Of a DNA stretch of 64,000 bases, positions 1 to 9,270 are shown piece by piece (the stretch's first letter is position 1; the number at the start of each line of letters is the position of its first letter). A program made the translations under genes and the position numbers. The notes under the pieces were generated by a model. That model was not told the origin of the DNA. It worked only from the letters and a program-made list of their open reading frames with translations, and did no database searches. The DNA comes from Chitinophaga eiseniae (GTDB lineage: Bacteria > Bacteroidota > Bacteroidia > Chitinophagales > Chitinophagaceae). The stretch lies in NCBI RefSeq assembly GCF_012641265.1, contig NZ_JABAHZ010000010.1, forward strand, positions 117,476-181,475, given 5' to 3'.

Positions 1-1860
1 TGTTGTAGGAAGTGCCACAAAAAAAGTAGTTCCGTTGCCTGGCTGGCTTTCATACCAGATACGCCCCTTGTGTGCTTCTACGATTTGTTTGGATATGGCC
101 AGGCCCAATCCGAAGGAATGTTCACCTGCAGTGCCTTTTCTCCTGGAGGTAGTAAACATCTGGAATATATTGTCCTGCATGTTATCGGGAATGCCTATTC
201 CGTTGTCTTTCACGGTAATCACCACTTCGTGGGATTTTTCTTCCAGGTGAACGAAAATGTCGGCGCCATCCGGACTGAATTTAATAGCATTGGTAATAAG
301 GTTACTCATGACCCGCCATATTTTTTCGCGGTTGATCGATAACGTTATGTGTGCGACGCCAAGGTGGATATGCTGTTTTTTATTTTCTGCTTTGAACTGT
401 AATAGATCCACACAGTAGCGAAGCATATCGTATATGTCAGCTTTCTCTTTTTTCAGTTCTTCGGAGCGGCTGTGCATCATTAAGAGGCTGTCTACCATTT
501 CCATGGAACGTTCGCCGGAAGTTTTGATAAGGTCCAGCATCATCTGGTTGTCGGGCGACTGCTTCCCTTCTTCCAGCATCATGGAAGCGATGGAGGTCAT
601 GGCGCCGACGGGGTTGCGGAGGTCGTGCGCTACTATTTTCATGATCCTCGTATTGTCTTCCTGGCTTTGTTCCAGGGCAGTAAGCGTCGTTTGCAGGTAA
701 TTATTTTGTTCCGTTATTTTTTTATTGAGCCGGTTAGACACCCGGTATTGCCGGTAAGTGAAAATAGCGAGTAATGCACAGATACTGCAAAGGCCAATTA
801 ATAACCAGATTTTCGATTCTTTATTGCGATTGCTGATGGTGAGTAGTTTGTTTGTTCCTTCGATATTGTTGTATTTAACATAGTCGCCGATGAAATTTTT
901 CAGGTTGTCATTTTCTTTCGTGAGTGCATTTTCAAGTTGTTCATGTGCGCGACTGATATTGGCTGCGTTGCCGGTCCGTTTTGCGGCAGCCAGTATTGCC
1001 TGTGCGCCCGGTACCATCATATTGTCGTATCCCGTTTTCCGGGCAAGGTTATAGGCTTCATAATGGTACTTGAGTGCGCTATCGGGGTTACTTGGATCAT
1101 AATAGCTGCCAATGCCGGATAAACCATTCATTTCAAGTAGTTCGTTGTTCTGTCGCCGGCATTTGTCCAGGCTTTCTTTCAGTAACGGCAGGGCTTCTTT
1201 CTTTCCCTCGCTGATCATGACGTTCGCCTGCATTTGCATGATCATAATGGGAATCCATTCCGTCTTATGCCGGCGGGCAATGGCCTGCGATTTATCGAGG
1301 TAATAGTTGATACTGTCGGCGCTAAGGGACGGGGTACAGGTACAGTAATCGACATATAAAAGGCTCATGATGCTGTCTTGCTGCAAATGGCTGCCCATGG
1401 CCATGGCCTGGTGGAAGTAAGTCCTGGATTTGACGGTATCGGCTATTTGCGAATAGGTGATTGCCATGTTCATGAGCATTTGTACAACGTTGGCAGTATC
1501 GGCCATTCGCTCGTAACCTGTCAGTGCACTACTAAATAAGTTCAATGCTTCCCTGGTGAGCCCCCTGTTGGCAAGCGCAATAGCAATGACATTATCCGCA
1601 TCCGTTTCACCTTTAAAATAGTGCATGTGGTGCGCCAGGGCTTTGGCTTTAAGCCCGTAGTAAAAAACACTGTCTACGTTTTTGACCTGGTAAAGTATTC
1701 CTACCCGGTTCAGCGCGTTAACGAGTGCAATGCTGTCTTTGATGGATGACAACCGTGCCCTTTCTTCCCACATTTCTTTAGATTGAGCGATCGCGTTATT
1801 GATTATTAAAAATAGTAATAGCGCTAATAATAGGAAGGGTCCTGGCTTGGGTATATTCAT
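1..1860 (-). CDS. Sensor histidine kinase with TPR-like sensor region (3' end cut by window)
   Basis: Translation from the ATG at 1860 reads 620 codons to the window edge without a stop. It starts with a signal peptide (MNIPKPGPFLLLALLLFLII), followed by about 300 residues of TPR-like helices (A/Y/G-rich, 'YYGLKAKALAHHM' type). A single membrane helix follows (KIWLLIGLCSICALLAIF), then a coiled segment and a HisKA domain with phospho-acceptor H412 in 'IVAHDLRNP'. The HATPase has its N box (NLITNAIKFSP), G1 box (DNGIGIP) and G2 box (FGLGLA). The last visible residues, GNGTTFFVALP, are typical of the final strand, so only a few residues or a further domain are missing. It autophosphorylates and passes phosphate to a response regulator that lies outside the window. 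The signal sensed is unknown. Confidence 0.9.
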   Translation of the reverse strand, partial: MNIPKPGPFLLLALLLFLIINNAIAQSKEMWEERARLSSIKDSIALVNALNRVGILYQVKNVDSVFYYGLKAKALAHHMHYFKGETDADNVIAIALANRGLTREALNLFSSALTGYERMADTANVVQMLMNMAITYSQIADTVKSRTYFHQAMAMGSHLQQDSIMSLLYVDYCTCTPSLSADSINYYLDKSQAIARRHKTEWIPIMIMQMQANVMISEGKKEALPLLKESLDKCRRQNNELLEMNGLSGIGSYYDPSNPDSALKYHYEAYNLARKTGYDNMMVPGAQAILAAAKRTGNAANISRAHEQLENALTKENDNLKNFIGDYVKYNNIEGTNKLLTISNRNKESKIWLLIGLCSICALLAIFTYRQYRVSNRLNKKITEQNNYLQTTLTALEQSQEDNTRIMKIVAHDLRNPVGAMTSIASMMLEEGKQSPDNQMMLDLIKTSGERSMEMVDSLLMMHSRSEELKKEKADIYDMLRYCVDLLQFKAENKKQHIHLGVAHITLSINREKIWRVMSNLITNAIKFSPDGADIFVHLEEKSHEVVITVKDNGIGIPDNMQDNIFQMFTTSRRKGTAGEHSFGLGLAISKQIVEAHKGRIWYESQPGNGTTFFVALPTT

Positions 1861-2197
1861 GTCGTATTAATAGGTATGTACAATTTACATTTTTTTATTG
1901 GAAAATGCCGGGCTTTCGTATGGTGAAGGTATACCAGCTATGTATTGCGGTGTAATTTGCAAATTTGATTATCTGCCATTGTTAATACTTTTCTTTTTAC
2001 TTTTAATAAGGTATGGAAGGATGCACGTTCCTGACTGATATCGCCTTGAAATATTATCTAATCCTTATTTTGAATACCTGCGCGGGGGGCGCAGGTATTC
2101 TTTTTTACATACAACAACGTTTTTATATAACTTTCATAAATAAGTCTTTATCTTGTTTGGCATTTTATGCCATTAATGTAATAGATTTATAGGTGAG
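1861..2197. other. Divergent intergenic region between histidine kinase and sigma factor genes
   Basis: These 337 bases separate the leftward kinase gene from the rightward sigma gene. They are AT-rich and hold one strong hairpin (annotated separately) and a short inverted repeat GGCATTTTATGCC at 2159-2171. No open frame of credible length was seen. Promoters for both genes must lie here, but no full TAnnTTTG box with a TTG partner was found. Confidence 0.6.
2072..2106 (+). terminator. Rho-independent terminator or attenuator upstream of sigma gene
   Basis: A perfect 12-bp stem (GAATACCTGCGC at 2072-2083 with its complement at 2089-2100), a five-base G loop and a run of six T form a canonical + strand terminator. 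No + strand gene precedes it in the window, so it may end a leader transcript of the sigma operon or an antisense transcript arising inside the kinase gene. Confidence 0.75.
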
Positions 2198-2755
2198 ATG
2201 ATGACCGATTACTCCCATTTTGCTGATGAAGAGCTGGTTCAGATGATGGGTAAAGATGATCACAACGCCTTTACCACTATATATTACCGCTACTGGAAGC
2301 GGTTGTACGTACTGGCATATGATCGCTTACGCTCCCGTGAACTGGCTGAAGATGTGGTACAGGACGTACTTACCGGCCTGTGGCAACGGAGAGGACATAC
2401 GATTATCCGGTCTTTGCCGGCCTACCTGGCTACCGCCAGCCGCTACGCGGTGTTTACACAACTATCGAAATTGATGCCGGTGACACCGGTAGAAGCCTTG
2501 CCGGAAGCGGTGCAGGCTATAACCGACGATGTGGCCACCATCCATTTCCTGCAGCAATCTATGCAGGAGCAGCTAAAACAACTACCCGAAAAATGCCGGA
2601 TCGTTTTTGAATATAGCCGGGAAAAGGGAATGAGTAACAAAGAAATTGCCGCCGAGCTTCAGATCTCCGAGAAAGCGGTGGAAAAACATATCACCAAAGC
2701 CTTACAGCGTTTACGCGTACAATTCCGGAACTATTTTCACACCCTGGTACTGTAG
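2198..2755 (+). CDS. ECF-type RNA polymerase sigma-70 factor (FecI-like)
   Basis: The product is 185 residues, a normal ECF length. Sigma region 2 spans about residues 25-95 (IYYRYWKRLYVLAYDRL, then ELAEDVVQDVLTGLWQRR). Region 4 spans about 120-175, with the helix-turn-helix MSNKEIAAELQISEKAVEKH. There is no anti-sigma or extra C-terminal domain. Two adjacent ATG codons (2198 and 2201) follow AGGTGAG, and either could be used. The FecR gene 87 bases downstream and the STN-bearing SusC gene after it form the classic cell-surface signalling triad. The factor is inferred to direct polymerase to the downstream susCD operon when the receptor is loaded. Confidence 0.95.
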   Translation: MMTDYSHFADEELVQMMGKDDHNAFTTIYYRYWKRLYVLAYDRLRSRELAEDVVQDVLTGLWQRRGHTIIRSLPAYLATASRYAVFTQLSKLMPVTPVEALPEAVQAITDDVATIHFLQQSMQEQLKQLPEKCRIVFEYSREKGMSNKEIAAELQISEKAVEKHITKALQRLRVQFRNYFHTLVL

Positions 2756-2842
2756 CGGAAAAATTTTTTTTCCGGAGAGGTAGGGTAGGGCATCCATTTT
2801 CCTACTCTACTTATATAGCACCTTATTAAATCATGACTGTGG

Positions 2843-3994
2843 ATGGAAACTAAAGAGCTGGCCATACTATCGGAGAAGTACCTCGCGGGGAAAGCCAGCG
2901 AGGAAGAAACGAACCGGTTGTTGCAATGGTACAATGCCTACGACGAGGCGACTTTAACCGTGCATATAGCGGCCGCAGAAGGTGAAACGGAGGCATCGCT
3001 GGAACAGCGCATGCACGCCCGTTTGCTGGCGGCAACGCTGCCATCCGAAAGCCAGCCCCGTTTGCGCCCGGTATTTTACAAAAGCTGGAGAGTGGCCGCG
3101 GCAGTGGTTTTATTACTGGGAGCAGGTATTACCTATTATGTCTCTACCAGTAAACCTAAAAATAGTACAGCTGCCAAAGCTTTACCTATAGCGCCCGGGG
3201 GCGATAAAGCCACCCTTACCCTGTCCGATGGTTCGGTAGTGAACCTGGATACCACCGGCAGCGGATGGGCCACCATACAGGGAAGCAGTAAAGTACAGAA
3301 AACCGGTAAAGGGGAAATTATTTACCAGCATGGCGGCCCCGTGGCGGAAGCTGTGAGCAACAACGTACTACGCACGCCCCGGGGAGGGCAGTTTAAAATC
3401 AAGCTCCCCGATGGCACCGATGCCTGGCTGAATGCTTCCTCTTCTATCAGCTACCCTACGGCGTTTGCCGGTAAAGAAAGAGCGGTGACCGTTACCGGGG
3501 AAGTATATTTTGAAGTGGCGCCGAATGCCCATCAACCCTTTTCGGTAAAGGTCAACAATATGGAAATACTGGTGCTGGGCACACATTTTAATGTGAATGC
3601 CTACCCGGATGAAAGTACCATGAATACCACCTTGCTGGAAGGCGCGGTGCTGGTAAGAGCCGGCAGCCAGTATAAACAGCTGGACCCCGGTCAGCAAGCC
3701 AGGGTAATGCCCGGCAAAGAGGAGATCGTCTTTGTGAAAAAAGCAGATGTGAATAATGTGATGGCCTGGAAGAATGGTTACTTTTCGTTCGATGATGCAG
3801 ATATACCCACCGTAATGCGACAATTGTCCAGGTGGTATAATATAGAAGTGAGCTATGCCGGCAAGATTCCGGAAGAGAGGTTTACAGGGGAGATTGGCAG
3901 AAGTCTGACACAGGAACAACTACTGAAAATACTGGCGCAGGCAAAGATTCAGTTTAAAGTAGAAGAGGGGAGAAAGCTTATCATTTATCCATAA
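2843..3994 (+). CDS. FecR-family anti-sigma factor
   Basis: This 383-residue single-pass inner-membrane regulator has an N-terminal cytoplasmic anti-sigma segment (about residues 1-75) and a membrane helix near 83-101 (RVAAAVVLLLGAGITYYV). The periplasmic FecR domain is at about 165-265 (TPRGGQFKIKLPDGTDAWLN and YFEVAPNAHQPFSV). A C-terminal DUF4974-like domain is at about 310-383 (WKNGYFSFDDADIPTVMRQL). In this family the periplasmic part contacts the STN domain of the TonB-dependent receptor and the cytoplasmic part holds or activates the sigma factor. It lies directly between its presumed partners. Confidence 0.95.
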   Translation: METKELAILSEKYLAGKASEEETNRLLQWYNAYDEATLTVHIAAAEGETEASLEQRMHARLLAATLPSESQPRLRPVFYKSWRVAAAVVLLLGAGITYYVSTSKPKNSTAAKALPIAPGGDKATLTLSDGSVVNLDTTGSGWATIQGSSKVQKTGKGEIIYQHGGPVAEAVSNNVLRTPRGGQFKIKLPDGTDAWLNASSSISYPTAFAGKERAVTVTGEVYFEVAPNAHQPFSVKVNNMEILVLGTHFNVNAYPDESTMNTTLLEGAVLVRAGSQYKQLDPGQQARVMPGKEEIVFVKKADVNNVMAWKNGYFSFDDADIPTVMRQLSRWYNIEVSYAGKIPEERFTGEIGRSLTQEQLLKILAQAKIQFKVEEGRKLIIYP

Positions 3995-4150
3995 TCAAAA
4001 ACCAATCACCAACCATTGCTGATACCACCAATATCAGCCACCATGATGCCAGGCACCACCAACGCCTGCATCGATTGCTATCCTGTCAAATTTCGTGCTA
4101 TGAACGACAAGAGTCCACCGGACAGGGGCTAATTATGTTCATCCATAAAA

Positions 4151-4188
4151 AAAACCTGGTGTCAAGATTGGCGTCCGCACCAGGTTTT
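4151..4188 (+). terminator. Hairpin between fecR and susC (attenuator candidate)
   Basis: An 11-bp perfect stem (AAAACCTGGTG at 4151-4161 with its complement at 4178-4188), a 16-base loop and a short T tail lie in the 281-base gap between fecR and susC. It could partly terminate regulator transcription, so that susC depends on its own promoter. A 12-base direct repeat, CAAAAACCAATC, flanks the gap at 3996-4007 and 4258-4269. Confidence 0.55.
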
Positions 4189-4275
4189 AGTAATGGTTAA
4201 CTCATTCAGGAAAACGATTCTACTGCTTAAAAAAGCGGTTAGAAGCATTTTGTCAACCAAAAACCAATCTAAGGT

Positions 4276-7200
4276 ATGAAAATTAATGTTGTTCGCAGCG
4301 GGCATCACAACGACCCGTCTTTCAGCAACGCGTATTCCCATCAACCAGGGAGCGATTATGTCACCAAAATCTGGAGAGCAATGAAATTGACCGCCCTCTT
4401 TTTAACGGTACTGGCCCTGCACGTTTGTGCCAAGGGATTGTCACAAACGGTCAGTGTGTCCTGCAAGGATATGCCTTTACAGCAGGTATTCAGTATTATT
4501 AAACAACAAACCGGCTTCGTATTTTTTTATCGCAGCAAAGACCTGTCGGATATCACGCCAGTGTCGGCACAGCTGAAAGAAGTACCACTGAAAGTAGCCC
4601 TGGGAAAGCTGCTGCAGGATAAGCCATTGACTTTCGACATGGAAGGCAACACCATCGTTATTTCCCGCAAAACAGCGGCGACGGAAATCACGGCAACCGA
4701 GCCAGTTCCCCCGCAGGAAGTGGAAGGGAAAATAGTGGACGCCAAAGGGACGCCCATCCCGGGTGTTTCTGTTCGCGTAAAAGGCAGCAACACGGCCGCT
4801 ATTACGGATGCCACCGGGCATTTCCGCCTGAAGGAGGTAACCAGGAATGCCACCCTGTTGGTGTCCTGCGTAGGCTTCGAATCACAAACCTTCAACCTGG
4901 GAGGCAGGGTCCAGCTGGAAATAGAGCTGAAGGCCAAAGTCGACGACCTCAATCAATATGTGGTAGTCGGTTATGGCAGCACCAAACGGAAAGATCTCAC
5001 CGGCTCCGTGGCCTCTGTCAATGTAGAAGAGGTGAAGAACGTTCCTTTCGCCAGCATCGACCAGGCACTGGCCGGTAAAGCCGCCGGCGTACAGGTGGTA
5101 CAGGCCGACGGCTCACCCGGCGGCGTGGCCAAAATCCGCATCCGTGGCGGTACCTCCCTGCTGGGCGGGAACGATCCTTTATACATCATCGATGGGGTGC
5201 AGGTAACAATACAAAACCGGTATCTCCAGAACCAGGCGGAAGTGGTAAACCCGGTGGAAGGCGGCGGTAGCGACGACCGGAATGACGGCGTTTCCGGCTC
5301 CTTCTCCCGCGGATTAAACAGCCTCGCTGGTCTCAATATCAACGATATCGAAAGCATCGATATCCTTAAAGACGCTTCTGCCACGGCTATTTATGGTTCC
5401 AAGGCGGCCAACGGCGTGGTGATTATCACTACCAAAAAAGGAAAGCTGAATCAAAAGCCTGTGCTGGAAGCCAACTACTACGCAGGCGTAAGTTCCCCTA
5501 TCAAGGAAAAACTCCTGAATGCCAGCCAGTACCTAAGCCTCATCAAAGAAGCAGCGAAAAATCTGAACGATGCCAAAGCGCAAGCCGGTGCAAACCCGGA
5601 TCCCAAGGCAACCGCTATCCTCACTGATCCCAGTTTCCTGGGCACGGCCAATACCGACTGGCTCAAACTGGTATTACGTAATGGCGTGTCGCACAATGCA
5701 GATATCTCTGTACGTGGCGGTGGCGCAGGGTCCAGGTACTATACCTCTCTCGCCTATACGAAGCAGGATGGGGTGTTAAAAGGTACCGACTTCTCCCGTA
5801 TCTCGGGTAAAATAAGCCTGGATAATGAAATTACGCAGCGCTTTAGGGTAATTACCAACCTGGATTATGGGTTCACTAAAAATAATATTACCAACGGTAT
5901 TTATCCACAGGCGTTGTTTGCGCCGCCTACCTTACCGGCTTATAACCCTGATGGTAGCATCTACCAGTTCAAGGGATCACAGGTGGGCGCCTACGACTAC
6001 CAGGGTTTTCAAAACCCGCTGGTATTGCTGGATGGTATCAACCAGGGTAAAACGGCGTCCCTTATCGGGTCATTGAGCGGCGACTACGATATCCTGAAAG
6101 ACCTGAAATTCAGAAGTACCCTGTCTGTCAACTATAATAACTACCACCAGCTGAACTATGAGCCCAGCACCGCGGTAATAGCCTCTCCGGATGGCACCAG
6201 CAGCTCCAATGGCGGTATCGGTTCGCAGGCGCAGACAGAAGACGTGAACCTGTTTTTCGAAAATACCCTTACCTGGGATAAACAATTTAATAAAAACAAC
6301 CGCATCAACCTGTTGGGTGGTACCTCCTGGCAGAAATACCGTTTCAACTCTTTTTCCGCGTCAGGACAAGGGTTCCCGGATGATAAATTTCTCAATAATC
6401 TTTCTTCAGCCGCTGTTACACTCCCTTCTACAGGGATTTCCGGCCAAAACTCGTTGTTGAGTTTTTATGTACGTGCCAACTATGCGCTGAGAGAAAAATA
6501 CCTCTTTACTTTTACCGGCCGCTCTGATGCTTCTTCCAAATTTCCGGAACATAACCGCGTAGGTTATTTCCCTTCCGGTGGTATCGCCTGGCGTATTTCC
6601 CAGGAGCCATTCATGCAGCATGTAAACTGGGTGAATGAGTTGAAATTAAGAGCCAGTGCGGGTTACACAGGTACGCAGAACTTCGGCGACAATTTATATT
6701 ATACCCTGTATACACCCGGTTCCTATGGAGGTACCAATGCGCTGATCCCTACACAACTGGGAAATAGCCGGCTCAAATGGGAATCTACGTTACAGAAAGA
6801 CCTGGGACTGGACTTTGAATTATTCAATTCCCGCCTGCGTGGGGTAGTGGGATATTATGAGAAGCATACCTCCGGGTTGTTGCTGCCTACCACGCTGGCG
6901 CCAAGTTCCTCCTATGGTAGTGTTGTGGCCAACATCGCCAACATCAGCAATAAAGGCCTGGAGATAGATTTACGGACAGATATCATCAGGCATAAATCTT
7001 TCCAGTGGACAGCCGCCATCAACCTGTCAGGCAATCGTTCTAAGGTAACGGATATCGACAAGGATTTCTCTGATCCCAATGATATCAATGCTTTTTCCCT
7101 GGGGAATAGTATTGTAAGAAAAAATGAACCGCTCGGACTTTTCTATGGTAAGCAATTTGAAGGTATCATCCGTACACAGGAACAGTTAGACACCTATAAA

Positions 7201-7809
7201 AAAGCATATACGTATTATATGTACTTCGCTCCCTACCTGGGCATAGGTGACCCGATGTATAAGTTAGACAGTACCGGCTTCCCCGGACAGTATGTGATCG
7301 GACATGCACAGCCTAAGTTTTTTGGCGGTTTTACCAACACATTTACCTATAAGCACTTTAGTCTCATTACGCTGCTCACCTTCTCCTATGGTGGCCAAAT
7401 GCTGTACCTGGCAGATGTCCAGTACAAGAGCTTCCAGGAGTACACCAACAAAGGCACACGTATCCTGGGCAGGTGGACGCCGGAAAATCCAAATTCCGAC
7501 CGCCCCAGGCTGATGCTGGCGCAAAATGGATATAATTATAATTCCAGCGCAGAAGTATTTGATGGCTCTTATCTCAAATTAAAATCCATCACACTCAGTT
7601 ACCAGCTGCCGGCGAAAGTAGCTGCCAAAATGCATATCCGGGATGCCTCTATGTATATGTCGGCTACCAACCTGTTTACCATCACCAAATATCCCGGGCC
7701 AGATCCGGAAGTGAGTAACAATCCTTACAGCCTAATCAATGGCAGTAACGATGTGAGCACTTTCCCGACCGTAAAGCAGTATAACCTGGGTATTCGTTTT
7801 GGATTTTAA
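4276..7809 (+). CDS. SusC-family TonB-linked outer membrane transporter with STN domain
   Basis: The product is 1177 residues from the first ATG. A second start at 4381 (residue 36, MKLTALFLTVLALHVCAKG) begins at the apparent signal peptide and follows GGAGAGCA, so it may be the true start. The 35-residue N-terminal extension is hydrophilic. Domains: STN at about 58-132 (LQQVFSIIKQQTGFVFFYR), CarboxypepD_reg-like Ig fold at about 148-212 (GTPIPGVSVRVKGSNTAAIT), plug at about 225-390 (VVVGYGSTKRKDLTGSV and DPLYIIDGV), then the 22-strand barrel ending in aromatic F (NLGIRFGF). The STN domain marks it as a signal-transducing receptor for the upstream sigma/FecR pair. With SusD it imports an unidentified oligomeric ligand. 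No glycoside hydrolase lies in the operon, so the substrate need not be a glycan. Confidence 0.95.
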   Translation: MKINVVRSGHHNDPSFSNAYSHQPGSDYVTKIWRAMKLTALFLTVLALHVCAKGLSQTVSVSCKDMPLQQVFSIIKQQTGFVFFYRSKDLSDITPVSAQLKEVPLKVALGKLLQDKPLTFDMEGNTIVISRKTAATEITATEPVPPQEVEGKIVDAKGTPIPGVSVRVKGSNTAAITDATGHFRLKEVTRNATLLVSCVGFESQTFNLGGRVQLEIELKAKVDDLNQYVVVGYGSTKRKDLTGSVASVNVEEVKNVPFASIDQALAGKAAGVQVVQADGSPGGVAKIRIRGGTSLLGGNDPLYIIDGVQVTIQNRYLQNQAEVVNPVEGGGSDDRNDGVSGSFSRGLNSLAGLNINDIESIDILKDASATAIYGSKAANGVVIITTKKGKLNQKPVLEANYYAGVSSPIKEKLLNASQYLSLIKEAAKNLNDAKAQAGANPDPKATAILTDPSFLGTANTDWLKLVLRNGVSHNADISVRGGGAGSRYYTSLAYTKQDGVLKGTDFSRISGKISLDNEITQRFRVITNLDYGFTKNNITNGIYPQALFAPPTLPAYNPDGSIYQFKGSQVGAYDYQGFQNPLVLLDGINQGKTASLIGSLSGDYDILKDLKFRSTLSVNYNNYHQLNYEPSTAVIASPDGTSSSNGGIGSQAQTEDVNLFFENTLTWDKQFNKNNRINLLGGTSWQKYRFNSFSASGQGFPDDKFLNNLSSAAVTLPSTGISGQNSLLSFYVRANYALREKYLFTFTGRSDASSKFPEHNRVGYFPSGGIAWRISQEPFMQHVNWVNELKLRASAGYTGTQNFGDNLYYTLYTPGSYGGTNALIPTQLGNSRLKWESTLQKDLGLDFELFNSRLRGVVGYYEKHTSGLLLPTTLAPSSSYGSVVANIANISNKGLEIDLRTDIIRHKSFQWTAAINLSGNRSKVTDIDKDFSDPNDINAFSLGNSIVRKNEPLGLFYGKQFEGIIRTQEQLDTYKKAYTYYMYFAPYLGIGDPMYKLDSTGFPGQYVIGHAQPKFFGGFTNTFTYKHFSLITLLTFSYGGQMLYLADVQYKSFQEYTNKGTRILGRWTPENPNSDRPRLMLAQNGYNYNSSAEVFDGSYLKLKSITLSYQLPAKVAAKMHIRDASMYMSATNLFTITKYPGPDPEVSNNPYSLINGSNDVSTFPTVKQYNLGIRFGF

Positions 7810-7826
7810 ACTATCAAACAGATTTT

Positions 7827-9248
7827 ATGAAAAGTATTATATATACCATGCTGGGCGGTTTGTTACTGACAACTGCATCTTGCAAGAAGGAGTTAGGGAA
7901 GCTACCGGAAAATGCCAAAGTAGATGGTAACACCATCATCGATCAGCGTACTTCTGAAATAGCGCTCAACGGTGTCTACTATCGTTTTGCTGCAGTTAAC
8001 AGCGACAACAATGTGACCAAATGGATGGAACACGAAGTAACACCCGGTATCTTTGCCGGGTACCTGGGATATGGTTATGGGGCTGACCCGGGAGAAATAA
8101 ATGATATGGCGAATTCCAGCTTTAACAGTAGCTACTGGACTTCTGGCTATAATATTATCAATGCGGCCAATGGTATCATCAAAGGGGTGACGGCCCTGGA
8201 TGATAAAGGATTTACGGGCAGCCGGAAAGCGGAAATTCTTGCAGAAGCGAGGTTCCTGCGGGCTTATGCCAACTTTAAATTATTGAGCTTTTACGGACAA
8301 TGGTTCAACCTGGGCAGTCCCTACGGCATATTGCTGCGCGATGAATTTGTGACGGTAGATAAAATCTCCAAAGCACGCAGCTCCGTGAAAGACAGCTACG
8401 CGGCTATCCTCGCAGACGTAGATGATGCCATTGCGCATGGTCCCGACAACAGGCCGGATTTCTACGCTACCCGCTGGGCAGCCATGGCATTGAAAATGCG
8501 GGTGCTGATGAGTCATGCGCAACCGGAAGACTATCCTAACGTGATTGCATTGGCCGACAGTATCATCATCAAGAATAAATATTCCCTGGAACCTGTAACC
8601 AAGGATATTTTTTTAACCAAAGGACTAGCTAGCCCTGAAGTAATACTGGGGGTAAAACCTCAGCAAAACCAGGAAAGCTTTTACTACACTTTAAGTAATC
8701 AATACTGGCCGGGCGCTTCAGGATTGTATGTCGCCAAAACGGCATTAAAAGACCTGTTGAATGGTGATCCGAGACAGCCCTGGATGGTAGGCACGGCCAA
8801 CCGCTATTCACCCGGTACCTTTTTCTTTACTAAATACAAACAGCAGGGATCCACTACCACCGTGGTATCAGAAACCGCTTATGCGTTCCGCTTAACAGAA
8901 GTATACCTGTTAAAGGCAGAAGCGCTGGTACGCTCCGGAGGCAGTACCGCCGCCGTACGTACTATCCTGAAAACGGTGATGGGACATGCCGGTGTAACGG
9001 ACTTTACGGCGATCGATAACGCCAGCGACACCAACGAATTGCTGAAGCAGATCTACCTGGAAATTTCCCGTAACTTGGTAGGAGAAGATGGCCAGGAATG
9101 GATGGCCTTACTTCGTTTGCCAGTGGCATTAACTAAACAATTGCGTCCTACACTCACGGATCAGATCCGGTATATCATGCCTATTCCACACGAAGAATTC
9201 CTGTATAACCCAGCCATTGGTGATCAAAACCCAGGCTATCAAAAATAA
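7827..9248 (+). CDS. SusD/RagB-family surface lipoprotein
   Basis: This 473-residue lipoprotein follows susC by 17 bases. It has a signal peptide with lipobox TTASC (Cys about residue 19) and the SusD N-terminal pattern, with a TPR-like core (ILAEARFLRAYANFKLLSFYG) and the C-terminal repeat (AYAFRLTEVYLLKAEALVRSG). The final segment (IPHEEFLYNPAIGDQNPGY) is characteristic of the family. It caps the SusC barrel and captures the ligand at the cell surface. At 473 residues it is a compact SusD. It is cotranscribed with susC and the two thioredoxin-like genes that follow. Confidence 0.95.
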   Translation: MKSIIYTMLGGLLLTTASCKKELGKLPENAKVDGNTIIDQRTSEIALNGVYYRFAAVNSDNNVTKWMEHEVTPGIFAGYLGYGYGADPGEINDMANSSFNSSYWTSGYNIINAANGIIKGVTALDDKGFTGSRKAEILAEARFLRAYANFKLLSFYGQWFNLGSPYGILLRDEFVTVDKISKARSSVKDSYAAILADVDDAIAHGPDNRPDFYATRWAAMALKMRVLMSHAQPEDYPNVIALADSIIIKNKYSLEPVTKDIFLTKGLASPEVILGVKPQQNQESFYYTLSNQYWPGASGLYVAKTALKDLLNGDPRQPWMVGTANRYSPGTFFFTKYKQQGSTTTVVSETAYAFRLTEVYLLKAEALVRSGGSTAAVRTILKTVMGHAGVTDFTAIDNASDTNELLKQIYLEISRNLVGEDGQEWMALLRLPVALTKQLRPTLTDQIRYIMPIPHEEFLYNPAIGDQNPGYQK

Positions 9249-9270
9249 GTACAGACCTTAAATTTTATTT

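Noticed and set aside
4276..4380. The 35-residue N-terminal extension of SusC as a separate small gene
   Set aside because: It is in frame with SusC and has no stop or independent features; it is either an extension or untranslated.
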